A stretch of DNA of 64,000 nucleotides from Neorhizobium galegae bv. orientalis str. HAMBI 540 (GCF_000731315.1 NZ_HG938353.1:4153501-4217500); one strand, 5' to 3'; shown: positions 10,325-20,385, counted from the first letter of the stretch. Numbers and translations: made by a program. The notes: generated by a model from the sequence alone, not told the origin.

Positions 10325-11167
10325 TTGAAACTGATGCGCATTGGTGAGTCGGGCCATGAAAAGCCGGCACTTTTTGACAACAAGGGCAAGATCCGCGATC
10401 TGTCCGGCCATGTAGCCGACATTGCCGGGCCTGCTATTTCCCCGGAAGGCCTTGCCAAGATCGCCGCTCTCGATCCGGAAAGCCTGCCCGAATTGCAGCC
10501 GACCCGCATCGGTGCCTGCGTCGCCGGCACCGGAAAGTTCATCTGCATCGGCCTCAACTATTCCGACCACGCCGCCGAAACTGGGGCGACCGTACCGCCT
10601 GAGCCGATCATCTTCATGAAGGCGACCTCCGCCATCGTCGGCCCGAATGACGACGTGGTCATCCCGCGCGGTTCTGAAAAGACCGACTGGGAAGTCGAAC
10701 TCGGCGTCGTTATTGGCAAGACGGCGAAATACGTCTCCGAAGCCGACGCGATGGATTATGTCGCCGGCTACTGCCTGACCAACGACGTCTCCGAACGCGC
10801 CTTCCAGAGCGAGCGTTCGGGCCAGTGGACCAAGGGCAAGTCCTGCGACACCTTCGGACCGATCGGCCCATGGCTGGTCACCAAGGACGAAATCGCCGAC
10901 CCGCAGAACCTCGGCATGTGGCTCACGGTCAATGGCGAGAAGATGCAGAACGGATCCACGAAGACGATGGTCTACGGCGTTCGTTATCTCGTCTCCTACC
11001 TCAGCCAGTTCATGTCGCTGCATCCGGGCGACATCATCTCGACCGGCACGCCTCCGGGCGTCGGCCTCGGTATGAAGCCGCAGCGTTTCCTGAAACCCGG
11101 CGAAGTCGTCGAACTCGGCATCGACGGCCTCGGCACCCAGCGCCAGACCTTCGTCGCTGACGTCTAA
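10325..11167 (+). CDS. Fumarylacetoacetate hydrolase family protein
   Basis: The 280-residue protein has the FAH fold: GLNYSDHAAET, EPIIFMKATSAIVGP and WEVELGVVIGK hold the metal-binding acidic residues, and STGTPPGVG is close to the C-terminus. Relatives act as acylpyruvate hydrolases, 2-hydroxyhepta-2,4-dienedioate isomerases or diketo-sugar-acid hydrolases; the substrate here is open. I place the start at TTG 10325 because GGAGG (10312-10316) precedes it by 8 bp and it gives MKLMRIGE, as in relatives. An ATG at 10310 would overlap that ribosome site. Confidence 0.85.
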   Translation: MKLMRIGESGHEKPALFDNKGKIRDLSGHVADIAGPAISPEGLAKIAALDPESLPELQPTRIGACVAGTGKFICIGLNYSDHAAETGATVPPEPIIFMKATSAIVGPNDDVVIPRGSEKTDWEVELGVVIGKTAKYVSEADAMDYVAGYCLTNDVSERAFQSERSGQWTKGKSCDTFGPIGPWLVTKDEIADPQNLGMWLTVNGEKMQNGSTKTMVYGVRYLVSYLSQFMSLHPGDIISTGTPPGVGLGMKPQRFLKPGEVVELGIDGLGTQRQTFVADV

Positions 11168-11176
11168 ATAATAGGA

Positions 11177-11206
11177 GGACTCATGCCCGCCGGCGGGCAT
11201 GAGTCC
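11177..11206 (+). terminator. Perfect 30-bp palindrome, probable terminator
   Basis: The sequence from 11177 to 11206 is an uninterrupted palindrome with 15-bp arms centred at 11191/11192, beginning GGACTCATGCCCGCC. It starts 10 bp after the FAH-family stop. The following bases, TTAACC, give only a poor T-tract, so termination may be inefficient or the element may have another role. Confidence 0.55.
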
Positions 11207-11319
11207 TTAACCAGGCTTGGAAGGTGGAACTTTAAAGCTTACATGTCATTCTCAAGACAGCAGAATGATCTGCGGCCCCGCCTTCCTCTTGGCCAAATCA
11301 GCCGGTATTCCCCATAATG

Positions 11320-11330
11320 TTGCATCGCAA
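11320..11330. promoter_or_regulatory. Possible PhaR-type operator upstream of PHA depolymerase gene
   Basis: TTGCATCGCAA is a palindrome of form TTGC-N3-GCAA about 100 bp before the depolymerase start. PhaR-type repressors of polyhydroxyalkanoate genes are known to bind TGC-N3/4-GCA sequences, so the site is a candidate. One short match is weak. Confidence 0.35.
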
Positions 11331-11427
11331 TAGAAAAGTGCTTGCCTATCCTCACACTGCTCCTGAACCGATCGGTTCGATGTCCCTGTCGAATGCGCTG
11401 TCGGAAATCACGAAAGGTAGCACGTCG

Positions 11428-12711
11428 ATGTTCTATCAGTTCTACGAGATGAACCACGCCGCAATGGCCCCCGTCCGCGCCGCCGCGGATGCCATGCACT
11501 TCTTCTATTCCAATCCGCTCAATCCGTTTTCCCACACCACGATGGGCCGCACGCTGTCCGCCAGCCTCGAAGTCTTCGAGCGCATCACGCGCCGTTACGG
11601 CAAGCCGGCCTTCGATCTCCCCTTCACGACTGTCGATGGTGAGACCGTAGCGGTAACGGAAGAGATCGTCTGGACCAAGCCTTTCTGCAATCTCCTGCAT
11701 TTCCGCCGCGATCTGCCCGCCGGCCGGGCCCCGGACCAGAAGATCCTGATCGTCGCGCCGATGTCCGGCCACTATGCGACGCTGCTGCGCGGCACCGTGG
11801 AAGCGCTGCTGCCGAGCGCGGACGTCTACATCACGGATTGGATCGATGCCCGCATGGTGCCGATCACCGACGGCCGCTTCGATCTCGACGACTATATCGA
11901 CTACATTATCGAGATGCTGCATGCGATCGGCCCCGGCGCCCATGTCATCGGGGTCTGTCAGCCTTCCGTCCCGGTGCTGGCTGCCGTGGCGGTGATGGAA
12001 TCGCAGCGAGATTCGATGATTCCCGCCTCGATGATCCTGATGGGCGGTCCGATCGACACCCGCATCAACCCGACCGCCGTCAACAAGCTTGCGGAAGAAC
12101 ATCCGATCGAATGGTTCCGCGATAACGTCATCATGAACGTGCCGTGGCCGCATACAGGTTTCATGCGCCGCGTCTATCCGGGCTTCCTGCAATTGTCCGG
12201 CTTCATGTCGATGAACCTTGACCGACATGTCAGCGCCCACAAGGAATTTTTCCAGCACCTCGTCAAGAACGACGGCGAGTCTGCCGAGAAGCATCGCGAG
12301 TTCTACGATGAATATCTGGCGGTTATGGACCTGACCGAGGAATTCTACCTCCAGACGGTCGACACGGTCTTCATCAAGCATTCGCTGCCGAAGGGCGAGA
12401 TGATGCACCGGAATGTACCGGTCGATACCAAGCTCATCCGTCAGGTGGCGCTTCTGACCGTCGAGGGCGAGAACGACGATATTTCCGGTCTCGGCCAGAC
12501 CAATGCGGCGCAGACCATCTGCCCCAATATCCCCGATGACATGCGCCTGCATTACATGCAGCCGGATGTCGGCCATTACGGCGTGTTCAACGGCTCGCGT
12601 TTCCGCCGCGAGATCGCGCCTCGCATTGTTGCCTTCACCCAGAAACATGCCAGGTCTGTGGCCAAGAAGGCTCCGGTCAAGCGGGTCATCAAGGGCGGCA
12701 AGGCCGGCTAG
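11428..12711 (+). CDS. phaZ: Intracellular polyhydroxyalkanoate depolymerase
   Basis: The 427-residue protein belongs to the intracellular PHB depolymerase family, which mobilises stored polyhydroxybutyrate. The N-terminal MFYQFYEMNHAAMAPVRA region and the alpha/beta-hydrolase core are typical. The nucleophile motif is GVCQPS, with Cys177 in place of the usual lipase-box Ser, as known for this family. GHYG near the C-terminus is the likely catalytic His region. An in-frame extension to 11317 lacks family similarity. No phasin or PHA synthase gene is adjacent. Confidence 0.9.
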   Translation: MFYQFYEMNHAAMAPVRAAADAMHFFYSNPLNPFSHTTMGRTLSASLEVFERITRRYGKPAFDLPFTTVDGETVAVTEEIVWTKPFCNLLHFRRDLPAGRAPDQKILIVAPMSGHYATLLRGTVEALLPSADVYITDWIDARMVPITDGRFDLDDYIDYIIEMLHAIGPGAHVIGVCQPSVPVLAAVAVMESQRDSMIPASMILMGGPIDTRINPTAVNKLAEEHPIEWFRDNVIMNVPWPHTGFMRRVYPGFLQLSGFMSMNLDRHVSAHKEFFQHLVKNDGESAEKHREFYDEYLAVMDLTEEFYLQTVDTVFIKHSLPKGEMMHRNVPVDTKLIRQVALLTVEGENDDISGLGQTNAAQTICPNIPDDMRLHYMQPDVGHYGVFNGSRFRREIAPRIVAFTQKHARSVAKKAPVKRVIKGGKAG

Positions 12712-12859
12712 GTCCGGTCGCGTCTTCGAATTCTGGTTTATATTTCAGCATCTTCTTGAATTTAATGATCTCTCTTCTTGAAGGCGGATCATGGGCTCAC
12801 CAAATCGAATTCAGTCGGGCTGGCATGTGGCCACCCGCTGAAACATCAGGGTGTGACCA

Positions 12860-13282
12860 ATGAACCAGTCAGCATTGATTCGTCCGGAGTGGACGCCGGC
12901 TACCATCGCGCTCATGGTGCTCGGTTTCGTCGTTTTCTGGCCGCTCGGCCTTGCCATGCTCGCCTATATTCTGTTCGGGGAGAGGCTCCGCGGCTTCAAG
13001 CGTGATGCCAACCACCGCGCCGACCGGATGTTCGCCGGCTGCCGTCGGGCGAAGTCCCGCTACAACACGCATTTCACCACGGGCAACGTCGCCTTTGACG
13101 ATTGGCGCAAGACCGAGATCGACCGGATCGAGGAAGAGCGCCGCAAGCTGGATGAGATGCGCGAAGAATTCGACAACTATGTCCGCGAGCTTCGCCGCGC
13201 CAAAGACCAGGAAGAATTCGACCGCTTCATGCGTGAGCGGCAGAACCGTTCCTCCGGTCAGAACCCGGTTGTCGATCTCTGA
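12860..13282 (+). CDS. DUF2852 family membrane protein
   Basis: The 140-residue protein has one hydrophobic hairpin near the N-terminus (about residues 13-38, ATIALMVLGFVVFWPLGLAM) and a long charged helix rich in Glu, Arg and Lys from about 75 onward, likely coiled coil (TEIDRIEEERRKLDEMREEF). This is the layout of DUF2852, common in Rhizobiales and of unknown function. It is followed by a parS-like site and an intrinsic terminator. Confidence 0.85.
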   Translation: MNQSALIRPEWTPATIALMVLGFVVFWPLGLAMLAYILFGERLRGFKRDANHRADRMFAGCRRAKSRYNTHFTTGNVAFDDWRKTEIDRIEEERRKLDEMREEFDNYVRELRRAKDQEEFDRFMRERQNRSSGQNPVVDL

Positions 13283-13291
13283 TCCTCCCAA

Positions 13292-13307
13292 GGATTCACG
13301 TGAAACG
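13292..13307. promoter_or_regulatory. parS-like site after the DUF2852 gene
   Basis: GGATTCACGTGAAACG matches parS at 13 of 16 positions; the inner 14-mer GATTCACGTGAAAC differs from GTTTCACGTGAAAC at one. It is intergenic, 9 bp before a terminator hairpin. Confidence 0.65.
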
Positions 13308-13315
13308 TGATGGGG

Positions 13316-13345
13316 AGCCGGCGTCGTTTAGACGCCGGCTTTCTT
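13316..13345 (+). terminator. Intrinsic terminator of the DUF2852 gene
   Basis: AGCCGGCGTC (13316-13325) pairs with GACGCCGGCT (13331-13340) around a GTTTA loop, followed by TTCTT. Confidence 0.85.
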
Positions 13346-13373
13346 ATGGAAAGGAATCGGCTAGAAAGGGTCC

Positions 13374-14135
13374 ATGTTCGCGCTTCTGAAAAAGCCAGTC
13401 CGCTCCAAGCCGAAACCGCTCGAAACGGTGAAGCGGACGCTTGATGTCGGTGATCGGGCGATGCCGCTGACAATCAGGGAAAACCGCCGCGCCACCCGCA
13501 TCACGCTCAGGATCGAACCCGGCGGCCGCGCGCTCAATCTCACCGTGCCGGCAGGTCTGCTGAAGCGCGAGATCGACGATTTCCTCGATCGGCACCAGGG
13601 CTGGCTCCTCACCAAGCTCGCCAAGTTTTCGGCCGATAACCCGATCCGATCGGGCGGCCGCATCGCCTTTCGCGGCGTGCCCCATCGGATCGAACATACC
13701 GGCACGCTGCGCGGCCTCACCGAAGCCGTCCTGGTCGATGGCGAACCGGTGCTGAGGGTCAGCGGCCTCGAGGATCACATGGGTCGCCGGCTCTCCGCCT
13801 TCTTCAAGAAGGAAGCGCGCAAGGATCTCGAAGTGCTGGTTGCCCGCCACGCCGCCGCCATCCGCAAACCGATCAAGTCGGTCTCCATGAAGGACACCCG
13901 CAGCCGCTGGGGTTCCTGCTCCTGGGATGGAAACCTCAGTTTTTCCTGGCGCATCGTCATGGCTCCGCCTCTCGTCATCGATTATCTCGCCGCCCATGAA
14001 GTGGCGCACCTGAAGGAGATGAACCACGGCCCGAAATTCTGGGCGCTGTGCCGAGAGCTCTGCCCGCGCATGGAAGAGGCCCGAAAATGGCTGAAACAGC
14101 ATGGGTCCCAGCTACATGCGATTGATTTCGAGTGA
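13374..14135 (+). CDS. YgjP-like zinc metallopeptidase domain protein (DUF45)
   Basis: The 253-residue protein has the YgjP/SprT-like domain. The zinc motif HEVAHLKEMNHG has His208, Glu209 and His212, and a further His in NHGPKFW. Upstream, DTRSRWGSCSWDGNLSFSWR is the conserved strand region of this family. The enzymatic role is not established; a metal-dependent peptidase is the usual prediction. No signal peptide is evident, so it is probably cytoplasmic. It is followed by about 800 bp without genes. Confidence 0.88.
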   Translation: MFALLKKPVRSKPKPLETVKRTLDVGDRAMPLTIRENRRATRITLRIEPGGRALNLTVPAGLLKREIDDFLDRHQGWLLTKLAKFSADNPIRSGGRIAFRGVPHRIEHTGTLRGLTEAVLVDGEPVLRVSGLEDHMGRRLSAFFKKEARKDLEVLVARHAAAIRKPIKSVSMKDTRSRWGSCSWDGNLSFSWRIVMAPPLVIDYLAAHEVAHLKEMNHGPKFWALCRELCPRMEEARKWLKQHGSQLHAIDFE

Positions 14136-14150
14136 CGAGGTGGGGCGTGG

Positions 14151-14173
14151 ATCCTCGGGTCGAGCCCGAGGAT
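14151..14173. repeat. Rhizobial-type intergenic palindrome, copy 1
   Basis: ATCCTCGGG and CCCGAGGAT form perfect 9-bp arms around TCGAG. A near-identical element occurs in the other orientation at 14846-14866, where the loop reads CTTGA. Confidence 0.8.
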
Positions 14174-14232
14174 GACGGAGAAGAAGCCATAGTAAGTGCA
14201 GGGAACGGTCAGCAGCGGCGGGCGTGGTACCA

Positions 14233-14397
14233 CCCTCTGCCCTGTCGGGCATCTCCCCCACAAGGGGGGAGATTGGCTGGAGCCTGCTCACAGCCCTCGA
14301 TTGAGAGTACCACGTTTCGCGGCGGTAGCTTGGAAGCGGGGATCATGCCGCTTGTGATCTCCCCACCTGTGGGGGAGATGCCCGGCAGGGCAGAGGG
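14233..14397. repeat. Large inverted repeat, 41-bp arms
   Basis: Arm 14233-14273 and the reverse complement of arm 14357-14397 agree at 38 of 41 positions; both start CCCTCTGCCCTG and end GGGGAGAT. The loop is 83 bp. Each arm also contains its own smaller stem (ATCTCCCC with GGGGAGAT). No transposase is present, so it may be a non-autonomous or palindromic intergenic element. Confidence 0.8.
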
Positions 14398-14509
14398 GGG
14401 CTTGCTTAGGCAAATCAGTCACTTGAGGCAAAGTTACTCTCAAATCGGTCTCTTTTCATCCCCGCCCATCAAACCTATGCCTACAATCCCCCCGTCCCGT
14501 TTCGGCTAC

Positions 14510-14740
14510 ACCGGTCGGCATAACCGGCGAGATGGGACCGGTGATCTGACGAACCGCCGTTATGCAAGCGGATCGTCAGGGGCTGCGCAGAAAATGGTCT
14601 CCCTCTCGCCTCAAGGCGGGGCGTGCGTGTGTCGCACACAACCCGGTATGGCATTCCGCAAGGACGTAAGACCATACCGCCGCAGAGGGACCGGAGTTGC
14701 GCGGAAAAACACACCGAACGGGGCACGTCGCGTGTCACCT
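14510..14740. other. Highly structured segment, possible non-coding RNA
   Basis: Several strong helices can form. 14546-14557 pairs with 14568-14579 (11 of 12 positions). CGGTATGG (14644-14651) pairs with CCATACCG (14672-14679). GTGTG (14627-14631) pairs with CACAC (14635-14639). CGCC pairs with GGCG across TCAA (14607-14618). An enclosing stem joins 14596-14606 to 14684-14692. The helices nest like a folded RNA. I did not see core motifs of RNase P RNA, SRP RNA or tmRNA. The strand is unknown. Confidence 0.4.
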
Positions 14741-14845
14741 AAACTAAATCTATACGAGGCACCTGACGTGTCCCGGCCGATCATCGGGCTTAGCCCGGGA
14801 ATGAAAATAATCATGATCGCCAAGGGCGTAATGTGTCCTTCGTTA

Positions 14846-14866
14846 TCCTCGGGCTTGACCCGAGGA
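14846..14866. repeat. Rhizobial-type intergenic palindrome, copy 2
   Basis: TCCTCGGG and CCCGAGGA form perfect 8-bp arms around CTTGA. It is the inverted counterpart of the element at 14151-14173. Confidence 0.8.
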
Positions 14867-14933
14867 CAAGGCCGCACTCCGTCTGCTATGATTTGCCTCG
14901 ACTCCGGCGGAATTTCATGCCACTCCGCACGTC

Positions 14934-15590
14934 ATGAAACCTGATATCAAGATTTGCGGGTTGAAGACCCCCGAGGCTGTCGATCGCGCCGTGGCGCGGG
15001 GCGCTTCGCATATCGGCTTCATCTTTTTCGCCAAGAGCCCGCGCAACGTCGAACCCGACCTTGCCGGAGACCTCGCCGATCGCGCCCGCGGACGGGTGAA
15101 GATCGTGGCGGTGACCGTCAATGCCGACGACGAGGAACTCGACGACATCGTCTCGATGGTGCGGCCGGACATCCTGCAACTGCATGGCAATGAGAGCCCG
15201 GAACGGGTTCTGCAGGTGAAGGCGCTTTTCGGTCTGCCGGTCATGAAGGTTTTCTCGGTGAAGGAAGCCGGCGATCTCGACCGGATCGATCCTTATATCG
15301 GCATTGCCGATCGCTTTCTTTTCGATGCCAAAGCGCCCGCCGGATCCGAATTGCCGGGCGGCAACGGCATTTCCTTCGACTGGAGCCTGATGGCTTCCCT
15401 TGACGAGGGCGTGGATTACATGCTTTCGGGAGGATTGAACAAGGATAATGCCGTCATTGCCCTCAAATCGACGCGGGCAAGCGGTATCGACTTATCGTCC
15501 GGCGTGGAAAGCGCGCCGGGCATCAAGGACCTTGGAATGATCGATGCCTTTTTCGATGCCGTCGCAGAGGCGGGTCGAAAGGGCGCGTGA
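14934..15590 (+). CDS. trpF: Phosphoribosylanthranilate isomerase
   Basis: This 218-residue TIM-barrel enzyme converts phosphoribosylanthranilate to CdRP in tryptophan synthesis. The N-terminal KICGLK carries the catalytic Cys, and the phosphate-binding LSGGLNKDN with ASGIDLSSGVE near the C-terminus is diagnostic, including the catalytic Asp. It begins a + strand run trpF-trpB-trpA-accD-folC, 11 bp before trpB. No leader peptide or attenuator for tryptophan was recognised in front of it. Confidence 0.96.
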   Translation: MKPDIKICGLKTPEAVDRAVARGASHIGFIFFAKSPRNVEPDLAGDLADRARGRVKIVAVTVNADDEELDDIVSMVRPDILQLHGNESPERVLQVKALFGLPVMKVFSVKEAGDLDRIDPYIGIADRFLFDAKAPAGSELPGGNGISFDWSLMASLDEGVDYMLSGGLNKDNAVIALKSTRASGIDLSSGVESAPGIKDLGMIDAFFDAVAEAGRKGA

Positions 15591-15601
15591 GGGAGTAGAG
15601 A

Positions 15602-16822
<1,221 letters not shown>

Positions 16823-16823
16823 T

Positions 16824-17663
16824 ATGACCGCTCGTATGGACAAACGTTTCGCGGCCCTGAAGGCCGAGGGTCGCCCCGCGCTGATCACCTATATCATGGG
16901 CGGCGATCCGGATTTCGAGACCTCGCTCGGCATCATGAAGGCATTGCCCGACGCCGGTGCCGATCTCATCGAGCTCGGCATGCCGTTTTCCGACCCCATG
17001 GCCGATGGCCCGGCGGTCCAGATGGCCGGTCAGCGCGCCCTGAAGGGAGGTCAGACGCTCGCAAAGACGCTCAAGCTTGCGGCCACTTTCCGCGAAACCG
17101 ATACCGAAACGCCGATCGTGATGATGGGTTACTACAACCCGATCTACGTCTACGGCGTCGAGAGATTCCTCGATGACGTGATTGCGTCGGGCATCGACGG
17201 CCTGATCGTCGTTGACCTGCCGCCGGAAATGGATGACGAACTCTGCATTCCGGCGCTGGCCAAGGGCGTCAACTTCATCCGCCTGGCGACCCCGACCACC
17301 GACGACAAGCGTCTACCGGCCGTTCTCAAGAACACGTCAGGTTTCGTTTATTACGTTTCGATGAACGGCATTACCGGATCGGCGCTTCCGGATCCGTCGC
17401 TGATTGGCGGAGCCGTCAAGCGCATCAAGGGTCACACGGCTCTGCCGGTCTGCGTCGGTTTCGGCGTCAAGACAGCGGATCACGCCAAGGCAATCGGTGC
17501 TGCGGCGGATGGCGTCGTTGTCGGTTCGGCAATTGTCAGCCAGATCGCCGGCAGCCTTACCAAGGATGGCAAGGCCGGTCCGGATACCGTTGCGGCGGTC
17601 GCAACCCTGGTTCGCGGCCTTGCAACCGGCGTGCGCGCTGCCCGCCTTGTTGCCGCCGAATAG
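16824..17663 (+). CDS. trpA: Tryptophan synthase alpha chain
   Basis: The 279-residue alpha subunit releases indole from indole-3-glycerol phosphate and channels it to TrpB. The catalytic Glu50 and Asp61 are in [29 protein letters not shown] and the phosphate-binding [10 protein letters not shown] and GSAIVSQIA follow. ATG 16824 gives the normal start; an earlier in-frame ATG lies inside trpB and adds unrelated residues. Confidence 0.96.
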   Translation: MTARMDKRFAALKAEGRPALITYIMGGDPDFETSLGIMKALPDAGADLIELGMPFSDPMADGPAVQMAGQRALKGGQTLAKTLKLAATFRETDTETPIVMMGYYNPIYVYGVERFLDDVIASGIDGLIVVDLPPEMDDELCIPALAKGVNFIRLATPTTDDKRLPAVLKNTSGFVYYVSMNGITGSALPDPSLIGGAVKRIKGHTALPVCVGFGVKTADHAKAIGAAADGVVVGSAIVSQIAGSLTKDGKAGPDTVAAVATLVRGLATGVRAARLVAAE

Positions 17664-17702
17664 TTTCCCACATTAGGCTTGAGTTAATCGGGAGTACGCC
17701 AA

Positions 17703-18599
17703 GTGAACTGGATCACCAATTACGTCCGGCCGCGCATCAACTCCATGCTGGGTCGTCCCAACCGGGACGTTCCGGAAAATCTCTGGATCAAGTGCCCGGA
17801 AACCGGCGAGATGGTCTTTCATAAGGACCTGGAAGAGAACAAGTGGGTCATTCCCGCTTCCGGCTTCCACATGAAGATGCCGGCCAAGGCCCGCCTCATC
17901 GATCTTTTCGACGGCGGTGTCTTCGAGGCGCTGCCGCAGCCGAAGGTCGCCCAGGATCCGCTGAAATTCCGCGATTCCAAGCGTTATGCCGATCGCCTGA
18001 AGGATAGTCGCGTCAAGACCGAGCAGGAAGACACGATTCTTTCCGGCTTGGGCGAGGTTCAGGGCCTGAAGCTGGTCGCTATCGTGCATGAATTCAACTT
18101 CATCGGTGGTTCGCTCGGCATGGCGGCCGGCGAGGCGATCGTTCGGGCCTGCGAACGGGCTCTCACCGAAAAATGCCCGCTGGTCATCTTCCCGGCCTCC
18201 GGCGGCGCCCGCATGCAGGAAGGCATCCTGTCGCTAATGCAGCTTCCGCGCACCACGGTTGCGGTCGACATGCTGAAGGAAGCGGGCCTGCCCTATATCG
18301 TCGTGCTCACCAACCCGACGACCGGGGGTGTCACCGCCTCCTACGCCATGCTGGGTGATGTCCATATTGCCGAGCCCGGTGCCGAAATCGGCTTTGCCGG
18401 CAAACGCGTCATCGAACAGACGTTGCGCGAAAAGCTGCCTGAAGGCTTCCAGACGTCGGAATACCTGCTGGAGCATGGCATGGTCGATATGGTGGTGAAG
18501 CGCCACGAGATTCCATCGACACTGGCCAAGATCCTGAAGATGCTGACGAAACAGCCTGTTCAGGAAGTGCTTCCGGCGCCCATCGCGCTCAGCGCCTGA
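17703..18599 (+). CDS. accD: Acetyl-CoA carboxylase carboxyltransferase subunit beta
   Basis: The 298-residue protein is the beta subunit of the carboxyltransferase that makes malonyl-CoA with AccA. The crotonase-like core is clear ([42 protein letters not shown]). The N-terminal zinc ribbon is degenerate: CPETGEM keeps only Cys31, and the second pair reads VIPASGFHM instead of the usual C-x2-C form. The start is GTG at 17703. It sits between trpA and folC, an order also seen outside rhizobia. Confidence 0.96.
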   Translation: MNWITNYVRPRINSMLGRPNRDVPENLWIKCPETGEMVFHKDLEENKWVIPASGFHMKMPAKARLIDLFDGGVFEALPQPKVAQDPLKFRDSKRYADRLKDSRVKTEQEDTILSGLGEVQGLKLVAIVHEFNFIGGSLGMAAGEAIVRACERALTEKCPLVIFPASGGARMQEGILSLMQLPRTTVAVDMLKEAGLPYIVVLTNPTTGGVTASYAMLGDVHIAEPGAEIGFAGKRVIEQTLREKLPEGFQTSEYLLEHGMVDMVVKRHEIPSTLAKILKMLTKQPVQEVLPAPIALSA

Positions 18600-18632
18600 C
18601 CGAGAGAGAGCATCGAGAGCCGGAGCGGCGGG

Positions 18633-19985
18633 ATGACCACCATGAACGAGCCCGTTGTGAGCGAGGCCGAGCGGGAAATTGAACGACTGATGACCCTTCA
18701 TCCGAAGGGTTTCGATCTTTCGCTCGACAGGATCACCCGCCTGCTCGAAATACTCGGCAATCCGCACAGGAAGCTGCCGCGTGTCATTCATGTGGCCGGC
18801 ACCAACGGCAAGGGCTCCGTGACGGCCTTCTGCCGTGCCCTGCTCGAGGCAGGCGGTTATGCGACGCATGTCCATACGTCCCCGCATCTCGTCCACTGGC
18901 ACGAACGCTATCGGATCGGCGTCAAGGGCGGCCGCAGCCGGATCGTCGGCGACGAGATGCTGGCGGACGCGCTGCGGCGCATCGCGGCGGCCAATAACGG
19001 CCAGATGATCACCGTCTTCGAGATCCTCACAGCGGCGACTTTCCTACTGTTCTCCGAACAGCCCGGTGATGCGGTGATCCTCGAAGTCGGCCTCGGGGGT
19101 CGCTTCGATGCCACCAACGTCATTTCAGATCCTGCGGTTTCGGTCATCATGCCGATCTCGCTCGACCACCAGGCCTATCTCGGCGACCGAGTCGAACTGA
19201 TTGCCGCCGAGAAGGCGGGGATCATGAAGCGCGGCCGTCCCGTCGTCATCGGCCATCAGGAATTTGAAGCGGCCCGCGACGTGCTGATCTCGACCGCCGA
19301 GCGGCTCGGCTGTCCGACCGCCGTCTACGGCCAGGAATTTTCGGCCCATGAGGAATTCGGCCGGCTGATCTACCAGGACGAATTCGGCCTTGCCGATTTA
19401 GCCCTGCCGCGTCTGCCGGGGCGCCATCAATACGCCAATGCCGCCGCCGCCATCCGCGCCGTCAAGGCTGCCGGCTTCACCGTCACCGAAGCGATGATGG
19501 AAAAGGCGATGGCGACCGTCGAATGGCCGGCCCGCCTCCAGAAGCTGACCGAAGGCAAACTGCTGCAATATGCGCCCGAAGGTTCTGAAATCTGGCTGGA
19601 TGGCGGGCACAATCCCGGCGCCGGCGAGGTGATTGCCGAGGCAATGGCATCCTTCGAGGAACGCCAGGCCCGGCCGCTTTACATCATTGCCGGCATGATC
19701 AACACCAAGGACCCGATCGGCTATTTCCGTGCCTTTGCCGATATCGCCGAACACGTCTTCACCGTGCGCATCCGCGGCAGCGAATCGGGCCTCGACCCGG
19801 TCGTTCTCGCCCATGCAGCCTTCGATGCCGGTCTGGTGGCCGAGCCCGCCGGCTCCACGGCCGAGGCGCTGCAGGAAATAGCTCGCCGCCAGGTGCCGGG
19901 CGCTCCGCCGCCGCGCATCCTGATCGGCGGCTCGCTTTATTTTGCCGGCAATGTCCTTGCCGACAACGGCACCCCGCCGACCTGA
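18633..19985 (+). CDS. folC: Bifunctional dihydrofolate / folylpolyglutamate synthase
   Basis: This 450-residue Mur-ligase-fold enzyme adds glutamate to dihydropteroate and to folates. The ATP loop HVAGTNGKGS is at residues 53-62, HTSPHL follows, and GLGGRFDATN carries the metal-binding region. The C-terminal domain contains WLDGGHNPGA. It is the last gene of the trpF-folC run and ends at a strong bidirectional terminator. Confidence 0.94.
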   Translation: MTTMNEPVVSEAEREIERLMTLHPKGFDLSLDRITRLLEILGNPHRKLPRVIHVAGTNGKGSVTAFCRALLEAGGYATHVHTSPHLVHWHERYRIGVKGGRSRIVGDEMLADALRRIAAANNGQMITVFEILTAATFLLFSEQPGDAVILEVGLGGRFDATNVISDPAVSVIMPISLDHQAYLGDRVELIAAEKAGIMKRGRPVVIGHQEFEAARDVLISTAERLGCPTAVYGQEFSAHEEFGRLIYQDEFGLADLALPRLPGRHQYANAAAAIRAVKAAGFTVTEAMMEKAMATVEWPARLQKLTEGKLLQYAPEGSEIWLDGGHNPGAGEVIAEAMASFEERQARPLYIIAGMINTKDPIGYFRAFADIAEHVFTVRIRGSESGLDPVVLAHAAFDAGLVAEPAGSTAEALQEIARRQVPGAPPPRILIGGSLYFAGNVLADNGTPPT

Positions 19986-20010
19986 CCCCAAAGACTGCGA
20001 TAACAAAGAA

Positions 20011-20043
20011 AAAGCCCGGCTGCAGGGATCAGCCGGGCTTTTT
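20011..20043. terminator. Bidirectional terminator between folC and trxA
   Basis: AAAGCCCGGCTG (20011-20022) pairs perfectly with CAGCCGGGCTTT (20030-20041), with A-rich and T-rich flanks. It serves convergent folC and trxA. Confidence 0.9.
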
Positions 20044-20064
20044 ATGCGGGCATGCGACTGGAAG

Positions 20065-20385
20065 TTAGGCGGCGCTGGAAATCCAGGCCGAAAGGGCGGT
20101 CTTTGGAGCGGCGCCAACCTTGATGTCGGCCACTTCGCCACCCTTGAACATGGCAAGCGTCGGGATCGAGCGTACGCCGAACTGGGCAGCCAGTTCAGGA
20201 TTTTCGTCGATATTCAGCTTGACGACCTTCACCTTGCCGGCGAGCTCGTTCGAAATTTCTTCGAGGCTCGGACCGATCATTTTGCAGGGGCCGCACCATT
20301 CAGCCCAGAAATCCACGATCACCGGCTGGGTGGAGTCGAGGACTTCAGCCTGAAAGTTGCTGTTATCGACTTTAACGGTAGCCAT
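20065..20385 (-). CDS. trxA: Thioredoxin
   Basis: The 106-residue thioredoxin has the redox site WCGPCK (Trp and both Cys intact) and the cis-Pro loop [12 protein letters not shown]. It reduces protein disulfides in the cytoplasm. ATG 20385 with AAGGAGA just upstream is the best start; an extra five codons upstream are unlikely. It is the last gene of the (-) run starting at divL, 72 bp after addA. Confidence 0.97.
   Translation of the reverse strand: MATVKVDNSNFQAEVLDSTQPVIVDFWAEWCGPCKMIGPSLEEISNELAGKVKVVKLNIDENPELAAQFGVRSIPTLAMFKGGEVADIKVGAAPKTALSAWISSAA

Larger units (their letters stand above)
14136..14933. other. Gene-free, palindrome-rich region before trpF
   Basis: I see no credible gene in this 798-bp stretch. 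A long frame crosses it on the + strand, but it has no recognisable domain and runs through palindromes. The region holds two copies of a palindrome type with arms TCCTCGGG/CCCGAGGA (14151 and 14846), a related degenerate one near 14785, one large inverted repeat (14233-14397), and a segment with many possible helices (14510-14740). Such palindromes are common between genes in rhizobial genomes. Confidence 0.7.

Noticed and set aside
14510..14740. 6S RNA, RNase P RNA, SRP RNA or tmRNA
   Set aside because: None of the core sequences I know for these RNAs is present on either strand, so only a generic structured segment is claimed.
14132..14944. A 270-codon open frame on the + strand before trpF
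   Set aside because: It crosses several perfect palindromes and a large inverted repeat, has no recognisable domain, and its composition is low in the patterns of the neighbouring genes.
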